Both the position numbers and the translations under genes were made by a program. From assembly GCA_030146915.1 (NCBI GenBank), contig JASLAT010000011.1:5344-69343 (forward strand): a DNA stretch of 64,000 nucleotides. The letters run 5' to 3'. Under the pieces are notes generated by a model. It worked only from the letters and a program-made list of their open reading frames with translations. It had not been told where the DNA came from and did no database searches. The stretch comes from Tissierellales bacterium. GTDB lineage: Bacteria; Bacillota; Clostridia; Tissierellales; Tissierellaceae. Of this stretch, positions 42,806 to 52,550 are shown piece by piece (position 1 is the first letter of the stretch; the number at the start of each line of letters is the position of its first letter).

Positions 42806-44791
42806 TTAAGAAATATTTTTTAATAATCCCATTTTATCTAAAGTCTGCTCTATTTGATGATCTTTTTCAGTATAATTTAATGCTATTAAAGCCTGTTCAA
42901 TGTTTATATAGTTCTTTTCTAAATATTGTCTTATTTTCACTACTTTATTATAATAAGATTTTTCGATATTTGGGTGATTTAAAGACTCTATAATTCTAGT
43001 ACTACTGCTATATATATATATTATATTTTTATTATTTACTAATTGTTCAATTTTTCTTTTATCTGAATCCAAGCTTGTAATGACATAATTTACACCATTT
43101 AACTTTATCAAAGGTATGACTTTTAAATCTAAAAGTACATTCTTAGAAAAATTTGATATATACTCATATGCAACTTTTCCTGGCTTCACCTTAAGATATG
43201 TTTTACCTTCTAATTCACATTTTATTCTTACAAAAGTATCATCTAATATTAGCTCCCTCTCTTTTAAAACGTCTTCAAATTTCTTATTAGATAATACTGC
43301 TTGCCTTTGTATATGCTTTATTTCATTCTTATCTAGGTATCCTCGATAAAGTAAGATATCTGAAAAATTCATCCTGTGTCTTTCTAAAACCTTCTCTTCT
43401 AAAAAGTCATGCTCAGTCTTACTCCACTTAACCTTTCTTTTATTTTTATTTGTTTTTAAACTAAATCTTGTTAACCAAGCATTTACTGTTGAATGAAAAT
43501 TAATAATATTACCCATAACTAACCTAATTGGCATTATTGGTGGTAAAAGAGTGCTTATTATAGCAGATCTATATCCATATACACTCTTTATAGCTGTAAA
43601 TCTTAGTAGTTGCCTTTCCAACATTATTAAGGTTAATACAATCATTAAATACCAGGATAAGCTACCCTTAGGATAAACTACAGGTAGGTCAATGAAAAAT
43701 GAAAGTATAAAATAAATAAAATTTAAATAGCCTGGTCCTAATAATAAGTTCCCGAATTTAGCCTTCCAATCTTTATACAGACTATATTTTGACTGAAAGT
43801 TTAACTTATCACTTTTAAAAATATCCTTCATACTAAAACTTTGCATAGTTATACCATAAATCCATCTAGTTTTTTGTCTAACAGCTGCTCTGTAACTTGA
43901 AGGAAACATGCTTCTAGTTGCTACAAATTCTCTAACTATTTTTCCTTTCTTGTTAACTCTCTTAATATTTTCCAAAGCATATTTAACCGGAAAACCCATC
44001 TTACTTATTTCTAAAGATAATTTATAATCCTCTGTTAAACTTCCTACTGGAAAAATATTATAGTCAGGAAATGCTTCTAGAACATCTCTTCTCAAAACAA
44101 ATCCTGTTCCAGCAGAAGGTACAAAAGCATTTAGTTTAGTCCTTGCAAAAAGTAATCTATAATGATTTTCGGCAAACTCGTCTAAATAAGTTCCTGATAT
44201 TAAGTTTTTCCATATATTGTTAAAACTAGATTCTTCTTGTAATGGAAAAACTGGCATCTGTATAGCTGGATATTGTTCAAGTAAATAATTTTCAAGTCTA
44301 AATTCAAAAGGATGAATTAAATCTTCTGAGTCATGAACTATTAAAGCAGAGAACTCTACCTTATTTTCTTCTTCAAAGGTGTATATATTCTTTATTATAT
44401 TATTTAAATTATCTGCTTTAGAACTTGGCCCATCTAAAACATGTACCACTTTATGAACATTTTTATAATTCTTTACTAATTCATCAGCTACTCTCTGAGT
44501 CTCAGGATCATTAGGATAGACACCTAAAAAAATATGATACATCGATCTAGGGTACTGACTAGACTTTATCATATTTTCAACAACTTCTTTTAGTACATTC
44601 TCTTCATTGTATGCAGCAATCATTATCCCAAGCATTTTAGGCGGAATAGCCTCAACATCTTTAACGTCAATCCCAGTTCTTTTTAATTTTCCTGTCAATC
44701 TTTTAAATAAATACACTATGTCCCAAATTAAATCATCAAGCCCTACAAAAATAACTAAAATAACGAATATTAATCCTATATTATAAATCAT
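42806..44791 (-). CDS. NfrB-like GT2 glycosyltransferase with C-terminal MshEN domain
   Basis: An N-terminal membrane helix is followed by a family 2 glycosyltransferase (about 50-330) with IMIAAYNEENVL, HDSED (metal/sugar binding), LTEDYKL (TED) and RQKTRW (QxxRW), the motif set of processive enzymes such as BcsA. Two or three transmembrane segments follow. The C-terminus (about 500-625, LLYRGYLDKNEIKHIQRQAV to YVITSLDSDKR) is an MshEN/T2SSE-N domain, known to bind cyclic di-GMP in MshE and NfrB. Likely makes or exports a surface polysaccharide under c-di-GMP control; the product is unknown. Single gene. Confidence 0.85.
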   Translation of the reverse strand: MIYNIGLIFVILVIFVGLDDLIWDIVYLFKRLTGKLKRTGIDVKDVEAIPPKMLGIMIAAYNEENVLKEVVENMIKSSQYPRSMYHIFLGVYPNDPETQRVADELVKNYKNVHKVVHVLDGPSSKADNLNNIIKNIYTFEEENKVEFSALIVHDSEDLIHPFEFRLENYLLEQYPAIQMPVFPLQEESSFNNIWKNLISGTYLDEFAENHYRLLFARTKLNAFVPSAGTGFVLRRDVLEAFPDYNIFPVGSLTEDYKLSLEISKMGFPVKYALENIKRVNKKGKIVREFVATRSMFPSSYRAAVRQKTRWIYGITMQSFSMKDIFKSDKLNFQSKYSLYKDWKAKFGNLLLGPGYLNFIYFILSFFIDLPVVYPKGSLSWYLMIVLTLIMLERQLLRFTAIKSVYGYRSAIISTLLPPIMPIRLVMGNIINFHSTVNAWLTRFSLKTNKNKRKVKWSKTEHDFLEEKVLERHRMNFSDILLYRGYLDKNEIKHIQRQAVLSNKKFEDVLKERELILDDTFVRIKCELEGKTYLKVKPGKVAYEYISNFSKNVLLDLKVIPLIKLNGVNYVITSLDSDKRKIEQLVNNKNIIYIYSSSTRIIESLNHPNIEKSYYNKVVKIRQYLEKNYINIEQALIALNYTEKDHQIEQTLDKMGLLKNIS

Positions 44792-44908
44792 ATCAATCTC
44801 CTTTAAGTTTAATAGTTATATTATACACAAATTTATTTTATTTTGTATTAATTTATTAATGCATAGAACTGAAATTTAAAGGTATATGTAAAATAAGGAG
44901 GTTATAAT

Positions 44909-45670
44909 ATGAAAAATAAAAATAATATTATAAAAAATTTAGTCATAATCGGATTTATCTTAATGGTAGCAGTAAATATATTAGCTAATACTATTCCTAT
45001 AAACAATCAAACGACTGGTGAAGTGTCTGACTCTTACCCTAATTTATTTGCTCCTGCAGGATATACTTTTAGTATATGGGGCTTAATTTATCTGTTACTA
45101 GGTATTTATAGTTTCTATCAAATCAAACTTAATCCAAAAAACTATAAATACTTAAATCAATTAAATATTTATTTCTTTATTTCTTCTATTTTTAATATAT
45201 TATGGATTTTATCATGGCACTATAATTTAATAGGTCCTTCAACTCTATTTATATTATTAATATTTTTCTCACTTTATAAAATAAATGAATTAATTGATTT
45301 AGAAGATAAAGGGATATTTAAAGAAAAATTTATTTTTCCAGCTTTTAGAATATACTATGGATGGATAACAGTCGCTTCTCTTGCTAACATTGTAACATTT
45401 TTAGTAAGCATTGGATTTAATGGCACTAATGAATTAGCAAATATTATATTTTTAATTTTAGGATTAGTAATATTAATATTTCTAGCCCTGAAAAATAAAA
45501 GTCCTATTTATTCTCTAACTGGCACTTGGGCTTATACAGGTATTTTATATAAACATCTAACCTACTTTAATTTACAATATAAGTATATAGTATTAACTTT
45601 AATAGCCAGCATACTAATACTTCTAACTTTTACCTTCAATTCATATAGGGCTAAAAAACTATCTATATAA
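44909..45670 (+). CDS. TspO/MBR-like (tryptophan-rich sensory) membrane protein
   Basis: 253 residues with about seven hydrophobic helices. LFAPAGYTFSIWGLIYLLLGIYSF (about 46-70) and RIYYGWITVASLANIV match the extended TspO/MBR-like family of Firmicutes rather than the short five-helix TspO. The family binds porphyrins or other hydrophobic ligands in some members; the role here is unknown. Strong AAGGAGG site. Confidence 0.8.
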   Translation: MKNKNNIIKNLVIIGFILMVAVNILANTIPINNQTTGEVSDSYPNLFAPAGYTFSIWGLIYLLLGIYSFYQIKLNPKNYKYLNQLNIYFFISSIFNILWILSWHYNLIGPSTLFILLIFFSLYKINELIDLEDKGIFKEKFIFPAFRIYYGWITVASLANIVTFLVSIGFNGTNELANIIFLILGLVILIFLALKNKSPIYSLTGTWAYTGILYKHLTYFNLQYKYIVLTLIASILILLTFTFNSYRAKKLSI

Positions 45671-45680
45671 ATACAATATA

Positions 45681-45709
45681 AAAATAAAGCGAGTAATTCG
45701 CTTTATTTT
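45681..45709. terminator. bidirectional terminator
   Basis: 12-bp stem between the TspO-like gene and the convergent hypothetical gene, T-run on both sides. Confidence 0.7.
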
Positions 45710-46166
45710 ATTTTTTTATCATATTTACTATGTTAGAGATTATTCCCATGTTAGACTCATTATTAATAAACTTATTAATATTATTAGCACTTAACAATTC
45801 AGTAGCTACACTATTTATACTCTGAAAAGTTTTTAAGTTTAAACCAACATCCTCTAGTTTCTCCTCTCCACTATTAACTATAGATTTTTCTGCTAGTTTA
45901 CCAGAATTAATTAAGTTATCAGCAAGTCCTAAAGCATCATTTATAACGGACTCATTTATACCAAGCTTGTTTATTAAAACTTGTAACTGACCTAGCTTGT
46001 TTAGATCCTTTCCTATGGTTTGCATATTTTTAAATATGTCTATTCCTAAGTTTAAATCTTTTATAGATTTTTTCTGTAGATCCTCGTTAGGATAATTAAT
46101 AAAAGTACTTGATATATTATTTAATCCATTAGCTATTGAAATAATGTTATTTACCTTATCTTTCAT
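45708..46166 (-). CDS. hypothetical protein
   Basis: 152 residues, no signal peptide or membrane segment, strikingly rich in N, L, I and S. The sequence reads as a chain of amphipathic helices (IISIANGLNNISSTF, DLNKLGQLQVLINKLG), and helix lengths suggest a helical bundle. No family recognised. SD (AAAGGAGA) and codon pattern are like the neighbours, so it is likely real. Confidence 0.55.
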   Translation of the reverse strand: MKDKVNNIISIANGLNNISSTFINYPNEDLQKKSIKDLNLGIDIFKNMQTIGKDLNKLGQLQVLINKLGINESVINDALGLADNLINSGKLAEKSIVNSGEEKLEDVGLNLKTFQSINSVATELLSANNINKFINNESNMGIISNIVNMIKK

Positions 46167-46378
46167 ATAAGTCTCCTTTATTTTGAATTTTGTCTCAAAG
46201 TAATGATACCTTTATAAATATTTTTTAAACTATTTATAAGATTTTGCTAAATCGATTGAATATCTATTTAATATTTAAGTTATTAAATTTACGATACTCA
46301 TTTACTTTTGTAATTTCTTTTAAAAAATACTATACTTATATATGAAATTTAATATTATAGTAAGAATGTGAGGTCATT

Positions 46379-47596
46379 ATGAATAGAAAAGATATTTTAG
46401 AATTAAGAAAAAGGTTTACAAAAGAATCAGCTACTTTTACCAAATTTTCTGTTTGCTTTGTAGACTACAACAAGGATATTTTAATGAAATCAACTGAGAG
46501 TTTTTTAACACTAAATGATGAAGAGCTTTTTAAATACTTAGAAATTGCTAAAAAAGTACTATCAGGTAGTATCGGTAATAGTTTACTTAAACTTGATTTT
46601 TCTAATAAATTAGATAATAGTGGTGATATACAAACATCATTATTTAAACTTAAAAAAAGTAAATTAAAAGATGATATTTTAATCAACCAGCTATATAAAT
46701 CTATAATAGAAAATTATGATTATGATGAAAATTATATAATTATATTATTTCATGATATTTATGATATTTTAAAAAAAGCAAAGGATAATAAGTTTTTAGA
46801 TGAATCTGAAGAAATCTTTGAATATATTATTTGTGCAATATGCCCAGTAAAGCTATCTAAACCAGCACTAAGTTATTTCAAAGATGAAAACACTATAAAG
46901 TCAAGAATACAAGATTGGATTATTGAGATGCCCATAAATGGATTTGTTTATCCAGCATTTATCGATAGATCTTCAGATGTCAATTCCATAATATATTACA
47001 CCAAAAACACAAAAAATATTCATAAAGAATTAATGGAAGATGTTTTAGCTTGTAGTAAAAAAGAAACTATAAGGATTCAACGTGAAAAGTTTAAAACTGT
47101 TATAACAGAATCAATAACTGATGATGCTGAAGAAGCAGAAAATATTTATTTAGATGTTCAGAATAATTTGAGACACCTAATATCAAATGAAGAAGCAATA
47201 CAATCTCCTCTTGAAAACAATAAAATTACTTTAGATAAAGAAAAACTAGAAGAAGTACTTAAAGATAGTAATTTATCTGATGAAAAAATTCAAATTGTAA
47301 AATCCTTTTATAAAGAGAGTTTTGATAAATCTATACCTGAAATTGAAAGTTTACTCGATAAAAAAGCTATAGAAAGGGTTAATTTTAGAAAAAAAGAATT
47401 AAACTTGAAAAAAGAAATTAAAAATTTAAAGGACACTATAAAAACAATAGACCCTACTCTTCCAACTGATGCTGATATTATAATTAATGCAAGTCCTGAA
47501 AAAATAGATAAAATTAAAACAAAAATGATAGATGGAGAAGAATATATACTAATACCTATCGAAGGTGAATCTTTCGATCTTAATAAGACTATTTAA
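46379..47596 (+). CDS. DUF4317 domain-containing protein
   Basis: 405-residue cytosolic protein with the DUF4317 N-terminus (MNRKDILELRKRFTKESATF). The C-terminal half is charged and coiled-coil-like, ending with INASPEKIDKIKTKMIDGEEYILIPIEG. The family is common in Clostridia and has no assigned function. Single gene with its own terminator. Confidence 0.8.
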   Translation: MNRKDILELRKRFTKESATFTKFSVCFVDYNKDILMKSTESFLTLNDEELFKYLEIAKKVLSGSIGNSLLKLDFSNKLDNSGDIQTSLFKLKKSKLKDDILINQLYKSIIENYDYDENYIIILFHDIYDILKKAKDNKFLDESEEIFEYIICAICPVKLSKPALSYFKDENTIKSRIQDWIIEMPINGFVYPAFIDRSSDVNSIIYYTKNTKNIHKELMEDVLACSKKETIRIQREKFKTVITESITDDAEEAENIYLDVQNNLRHLISNEEAIQSPLENNKITLDKEKLEEVLKDSNLSDEKIQIVKSFYKESFDKSIPEIESLLDKKAIERVNFRKKELNLKKEIKNLKDTIKTIDPTLPTDADIIINASPEKIDKIKTKMIDGEEYILIPIEGESFDLNKTI

Positions 47597-47607
47597 TATA
47601 CAAACTC

Positions 47608-47649
47608 TAAAAAGTAACATGTATTTTATAAAATACATGTTACTTTTTA
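47608..47649. terminator. bidirectional terminator
   Basis: 42-nt perfect palindrome between the convergent DUF4317 and transglutaminase genes. Confidence 0.75.
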
Positions 47650-47663
47650 AAGATATTTTATCT

Positions 47664-48578
47664 CTATTTGTTTAATCCCATTTTTTTTATAAAGTTTTCT
47701 TCTCCGTTAGCTTCTGGATAATCGAACTCTTTATCCTTATAATGACTTTTTTTGATATCTTTATCAGACTTTAAAAAATAGTCATATCTGATCTTATCTT
47801 TTCCCATATCATTCCAAGTTGTATCTATATTATACCAAGCTCCACCTATTTTTACCATATTCCAAGCATGATCCTCTCCATCTGGATTTAAACCATTGTA
47901 AGCCCTGCCTGTTACATATATATTCTCTAAACCAGATTTATTTGCTATTAAAGAAAAAGCTTTTGCATATGATTCACATACACCTTTTCCTTTTACAAGA
48001 ACACCATAAGGAATGTGATCTTCTATGTTATAGCTACCTAGACCATCACTACTATATTCAGCATTACTTATTATAAAGTCATGTATTTTTAATACCTTCT
48101 CTTCATCAGATAAGTTTTTATTTATTATTTCTTGATTTACAAATTTATCCGCAACTTTTTTCGCTTCATTCTCGTAGTATTTTAATCTATCTCCATAAAT
48201 ATAACCACCATTTAAGTCTGGATATCTAATTTCTAAAACTATTTCAACTACTTTATCACTAGGATAGAAAGGCTTTGTACTTATTGTAGTTCTATTATTA
48301 CTGTATTTTAATCTATTCTTATTATTCGATTTTGTATAAATATTAACTAATTTTTTATTTAACTTTTTACCTGTCCTTAAACTATCAAAATATACTTTTG
48401 ATAAAGGAATTGTAACTTTACTTGGGTAATTGTTTAAAGTTTTATCGAATATGTTTTCTAATTCTTTATCACCATATATAATTTTACCACCACCAGTATC
48501 TCCAAAATTATCTGCATCTGACCTTATAGGTAAAATTAAAATAATAAGAATAAAGCTTAATATTTTTTTAAAATTCAT
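47664..48578 (-). CDS. secreted transglutaminase-like cysteine protease domain protein
   Basis: An N-terminal signal peptide (KILSFILIILILP) is followed by an extracellular region and a transglutaminase-core fold. The catalytic triad is visible: Cys201 in KGVCESYAKAF, His237 in EDHAWNMV and Asp252 in YNIDTTWND. Such proteins in Firmicutes are thought to act on cell-wall or surface proteins. Length 304. Single gene; substrate unknown. Confidence 0.88.
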   Translation of the reverse strand: MNFKKILSFILIILILPIRSDADNFGDTGGGKIIYGDKELENIFDKTLNNYPSKVTIPLSKVYFDSLRTGKKLNKKLVNIYTKSNNKNRLKYSNNRTTISTKPFYPSDKVVEIVLEIRYPDLNGGYIYGDRLKYYENEAKKVADKFVNQEIINKNLSDEEKVLKIHDFIISNAEYSSDGLGSYNIEDHIPYGVLVKGKGVCESYAKAFSLIANKSGLENIYVTGRAYNGLNPDGEDHAWNMVKIGGAWYNIDTTWNDMGKDKIRYDYFLKSDKDIKKSHYKDKEFDYPEANGEENFIKKMGLNK

Positions 48579-48710
48579 GACTATAACTCTCCTAAGACTA
48601 TATTTTTAGCTATTACCTCTAAATATATAAACATTATATGGTAATTTAAAAATAAAAAATATCCATCTTTAACTTATCTATAGTCATATTTTGCTATCTT
48701 ATTAATTAAA

Positions 48711-48736
48711 AAAGCAGTAGATTAATCTACTGCTTT
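48711..48736 (-). terminator. terminator after exoA
   Basis: 13-bp perfect dyad just downstream of the exonuclease stop, T-rich minus-strand flank. Confidence 0.65.
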
Positions 48737-48738
48737 AC

Positions 48739-49566
48739 TTAAATTTCTATATTTAGATATATTGGTGTATGATCTTGTCTTGGACCAGAGTCTATCATTT
48801 CTGATTTAATAACTTTATCTTTTAATCTATCGCTAACTAGCCAATAGTCAATTCTCCAGCCTGAATTATTAATTTTACTTGTTTTAGCTCTTTGTGCCCA
48901 CCAAGTATATACCCCTTCTACATCTCCATGTAAATAACGGAAAGTATCTATAAATCCTCTATTTAGTAAATTAGAAAATCCCTCTCTCTCTTCATCTGTA
49001 AATCCAGCTGAATTTCTGTTACTATTAGGATTAGCCAAGTCTATCTCTTTATGAGCAACATTAAAATCTCCAGTTGCAATAACAGGCTTATCTTTATCAA
49101 GTAATTCTAGATAATTTGCATACTTCTCATCCCAAATTTGCCTATCTTCAAGCCTATCAAGGTCACTACCAGCATTTGGAGTATACACTTGAGTTAAATA
49201 AAAGTTCTCAAATTCTAAAGTTATTATTCTTCCCTCTGAGTCCATGGTACATGGTGCTCCTATCTTTGGGAAAGTTGCTATTGGATTATATTTATTTTTA
49301 TATAAAAACATTGTTCCGGAATAACCTTTTCTAGCTGGTTCAACTGAACTATTCCAAACTATTTCATATTTGGGAAACATTTTATCTAAAATTTCTAAAT
49401 GTTTCTTTGTAGGTCCCGTACTTCTAAGCTTAGTTTCTTGTATAGCTATAACATCTGCATCATACTCTATTATGGTGTCTAAAACTTCCCTAGACATAAC
49501 TGCCCTATTAGATTCTGCTGTTAAAGCTGCATTTAATGAATCAATATTCCATGAAATTAACTTCAT
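48739..49566 (-). CDS. exoA: exodeoxyribonuclease III
   Basis: AP endonuclease / 3' to 5' exonuclease of base-excision repair. Active-site motifs: ISWNIDSLNAAL (Asn), IAIQETKL (Glu metal ligand), YTPNAGSD (Tyr), TGDFNVAHKEID (Asp-Asn), and C-terminal SGPRQDHTPIYL with the Asp-His pair. Length 275 is slightly above the 250 of many ExoA proteins because of a longer N-terminal region (NAALTAESNRAVMSREV), as in clostridial homologues. SD AGGAGG. Confidence 0.95.
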   Translation of the reverse strand: MKLISWNIDSLNAALTAESNRAVMSREVLDTIIEYDADVIAIQETKLRSTGPTKKHLEILDKMFPKYEIVWNSSVEPARKGYSGTMFLYKNKYNPIATFPKIGAPCTMDSEGRIITLEFENFYLTQVYTPNAGSDLDRLEDRQIWDEKYANYLELLDKDKPVIATGDFNVAHKEIDLANPNSNRNSAGFTDEEREGFSNLLNRGFIDTFRYLHGDVEGVYTWWAQRAKTSKINNSGWRIDYWLVSDRLKDKVIKSEMIDSGPRQDHTPIYLNIEI

Positions 49567-49790
49567 TATCTTCCTCCTATTTTCTATAAATCTTATGTCT
49601 TTACACTATATATAATTCTACTATAGAAGACAGTTTATATCCAGGTTAAGAATAATAATTCCTCGTATTAACCTATATTAGACCTTATGTCTTTGATATA
49701 TTATAATTAAGATGATAATTTTACATTAACTTTGTTTTTTATACTAAATATACTTTATGATATAAGTTATTTATAAAGTTATTCAATAAA

Positions 49791-49826
49791 AAACGATAGT
49801 AGTTTAAATTAATACTACTATCGTTT
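49791..49826 (-). terminator. terminator after the SLH/phosphatase gene
   Basis: 13-bp stem with a 10-nt loop, T-run on the minus strand, in front of which the phosphatase gene ends. Confidence 0.65.
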
Positions 49827-49838
49827 AACACCTTTAAA

Positions 49839-51470
49839 TTATGCTACTTGCTTATTTTCTATAGCTCCACTTAATAATAACTTAATCTTACCTATCTCTT
49901 CTTTAGTTAAACCAATTATATTTTCTAGATACTCCTCTGTTTTTTCCGCTAAGTTAATCTTATATAGTTCCTCTTCTTTTTCGACTCCACTAATCATTTT
50001 TAAAGACTTAAGAACATTTGATTCAGCTATTTTATCATATTGTTTTGTTCCTTTTTTTACAAAATAAAAGTTTTCATAAGTAGTCATATAATCTTCTTTT
50101 ATTTCATCAACACTAGCTCCCATTAAGGCTTCTAATACTATAGAAGCAAATCCAGCTCTATCTTTACCTTCATTACAATGTACTAAAAAAGGTCCTTCAT
50201 TTTCTGATAAAAACTTAAAACCTCTTCGTAATTTATTTTGAAAGTCTTCACTTTCAAAATCGACTCCCATGTTTAAAAATATTACTTTCCCATTTTCATA
50301 TAATTCTTTGTAATAAGGAGAATTAAAGTTATCTTGTTCAAAATAAGATTCTAACTCTTCTTTAGAATCTGCTAAATTAATAACTGTGTTTATCCTATGC
50401 TTTTTTAATAGTTTATCTGCATAGCTAGCCCTACCTATTTCAGGGTTTATAGGAGAGGAACTTCTATATAATGTTTCCTTTACTATATTCCCCATAGATA
50501 TCTCTCTAAAGTTAGCAAAAACTTCATCACTTTCATAGTCTTCCCTTATATTTGTACGATACTTATCTATGCTCCTTATCTCATACTCATCTTTATATCC
50601 TTCTTTATCATCCATTGCAAAACTTATAGAGGTTCCCTTAACAGCACCATATGTTTTAGAAAAATTCCCCATATTTATTGCAACCATTATTTTTCCATTT
50701 TCCTTATCAGCTAATATAATTTCCTTCCTATTATCTACATTAGAATAATTATCCCCATAAGGTGCCGTCAGTAAATTATCATTTACCTTAATTTTTAATA
50801 TATCACCAAGCTCAAAACCTGCAGATTTAAAATCATCTAAATTGATTGATGTAGTAATGTTTCCATATTTACTTACATCTAAAACTGTACCTGTTAATAC
50901 TTGGTCTTTTACATTATTTTTTATACTGTCTAGGTTTAAAAGAATTTTTAAAAATTCAGCTTTACTAGCAAGTTTTTTAGGATTTATATATCCCTTATCA
51001 TTACCTACCATAATACCTAAATTATATAAGACTGCTATTCTATCTCTATAATCATCAGATATATCTTTATAATCTAAAACATTTTTCAGTTTGTTATTAC
51101 TAGTATCATATTTCAGTTCTAAGCTCTTAGTATATCTAGAGATTATATCTGCCAGTTCCTGGCGAGTTAAATCTTGATCCCAAGTTATATTACTATCACT
51201 TATTATCTGATTTTCATGAGCCCAATTTTTTACATTTTCTTCAGTTATTACTTCATTACTTCTATTTTCAATCCTAAAAAGTGAATCTAAAACATATCTA
51301 TAGTCTACACTATCTAATATATCTTCCGATTCTTTTATAATATTATTTTTAATACCAAACTCTAAAGGCTCTTGATACCATCTAACTGCAACCTTCCCAT
51401 AGCTATTTATGCTAATAGAAAATATTAAAATAAATATTAGCAAAGTAGAAATACTTTTTTTACTATTCAT
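49839..51470 (-). CDS. secreted SLH-domain protein fused to a tyrosine phosphatase domain
   Basis: Signal peptide (STLLIFILIFSISINSYG), then SLH-like repeats (about 30-175: WDQDLTRQELADIISRY, YKDISDDYRDRIAVLYNLGIMVGNDKGYINPKKLASKAEFLKI). A beta-rich linker follows, then a Y_phosphatase3-type domain. The P-loop HCNEGKDRAG has nucleophile Cys432 and Arg438, and the upstream region has NIVKETLYRSSSP and HRINTVINLADSKEEL. SLH domains bind secondary cell-wall polymers, so the phosphatase is probably displayed on the cell surface, acting on protein phosphotyrosine or phosphoinositide-like substrates. Length 543. Single gene. Confidence 0.85.
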   Translation of the reverse strand: MNSKKSISTLLIFILIFSISINSYGKVAVRWYQEPLEFGIKNNIIKESEDILDSVDYRYVLDSLFRIENRSNEVITEENVKNWAHENQIISDSNITWDQDLTRQELADIISRYTKSLELKYDTSNNKLKNVLDYKDISDDYRDRIAVLYNLGIMVGNDKGYINPKKLASKAEFLKILLNLDSIKNNVKDQVLTGTVLDVSKYGNITTSINLDDFKSAGFELGDILKIKVNDNLLTAPYGDNYSNVDNRKEIILADKENGKIMVAINMGNFSKTYGAVKGTSISFAMDDKEGYKDEYEIRSIDKYRTNIREDYESDEVFANFREISMGNIVKETLYRSSSPINPEIGRASYADKLLKKHRINTVINLADSKEELESYFEQDNFNSPYYKELYENGKVIFLNMGVDFESEDFQNKLRRGFKFLSENEGPFLVHCNEGKDRAGFASIVLEALMGASVDEIKEDYMTTYENFYFVKKGTKQYDKIAESNVLKSLKMISGVEKEEELYKINLAEKTEEYLENIIGLTKEEIGKIKLLLSGAIENKQVA

Positions 51471-51612
51471 AATACTCCTCCTTTTATACTCTTAATTATT
51501 TATACTTTAAATAATAATATAAATTTATAATATTATTTATAAACTATTATTTATAATTATTCTATCAATATCTTACAATATAATTTCTTGAAAAATAAAT
51601 ACAAAGCTTTAT

Positions 51613-52353
51613 TTAAATAAGTTTTTTTAATCTATCTTTTGCTAAGTCTTTAATGGCAAGTTTATTAGCTTCTTTTGAAACCTTCTTATATTTTTTAATA
51701 GACTCCTCTATTCTTCCCTCTTTTTCATCTATATATCCTAAAGCATATAGTACTTCAAGTCTAAATCTGTTACTCATCTTTTCTTTCGGATAAGATTCAA
51801 ACAATTTTTTACTTAATTCATAATTTTTTTCATATATGTACTTGTTTGCCTTTAAAATCTTTATTTGATCTATAAGCTTATCACTCTTCTCTACTAAATT
51901 TAAAGCCTTATCATAAGACTGCATAGCTGAACTTTCATCATTTAAATTAAATTGAGTAATCATTAAAGCAGTATAATAATAAATAGGAAAATTATTAGTA
52001 CTGGGTAGTTTTTCTCTATCTACCTTATTTAAATATTCCAAACTTTTTTTATAATCTCTTAAGCTAATATAAGCTATAGCTAAATCAAAATTATATAAAC
52101 TATTTAACTCTTTATCCTTTCCAGCATATTTATAAGCTTGGTGTGTTTTAATAATAAATTCTTCAGGGTCTAATTTTTCTTCTAAAATACCATATCTTTT
52201 CCTTTGCTTCTGACCTATGTATATAATATATCCAATAGTAATAATACTAACAGTTAATACTCCACCCTTTAAATATCCTAACTTTAAAAACTTATTTGTT
52301 ATAAATCCAATAGCTAAGGTAGGTATAATTAAAAAATATTTATTAATCATCAT
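51613..52353 (-). CDS. TPR-like repeat membrane protein
   Basis: 246 residues. Two N-terminal hydrophobic segments (YFLIIPTLAIGFITNKF; GGVLTVSIITIGYIIYIG) anchor a cytosolic helical region. TPR-like pairs are visible: YNFDLAIAYISLRDYKKSLEYLNKV, YYTALMITQFNLNDESSAMQSYDKAL, and RLEVLYALGYIDEKEGRIEESIKKYKKV. Presumably a protein-interaction scaffold. Nothing in it links it to the adjacent CRISPR array. Two adjacent ATGs follow the SD, either may start it. Confidence 0.7.
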   Translation of the reverse strand: MMINKYFLIIPTLAIGFITNKFLKLGYLKGGVLTVSIITIGYIIYIGQKQRKRYGILEEKLDPEEFIIKTHQAYKYAGKDKELNSLYNFDLAIAYISLRDYKKSLEYLNKVDREKLPSTNNFPIYYYTALMITQFNLNDESSAMQSYDKALNLVEKSDKLIDQIKILKANKYIYEKNYELSKKLFESYPKEKMSNRFRLEVLYALGYIDEKEGRIEESIKKYKKVSKEANKLAIKDLAKDRLKKLI

Positions 52354-52550
52354 GGTATCTCCTCCAATTATAATAATTATCTAAATATAACATTTAAATA
52401 ATCATTTTTCTCTTATATTTAATTTAACACTTAAATTAGAATAGGGGTATATAGTTTAAATAGTTATAAAAAAATTATATCGGTTTAATTATAATAAATT
52501 TATATTCAAATATTTCAATCTTAGCCGCATTAAAGGTATTTACCTTACTC

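Noticed and set aside
47819..48076. Plus-strand frame opposite the transglutaminase gene
   Set aside because: Antisense to the catalytic region; His/Leu-rich low-complexity translation and no SD.
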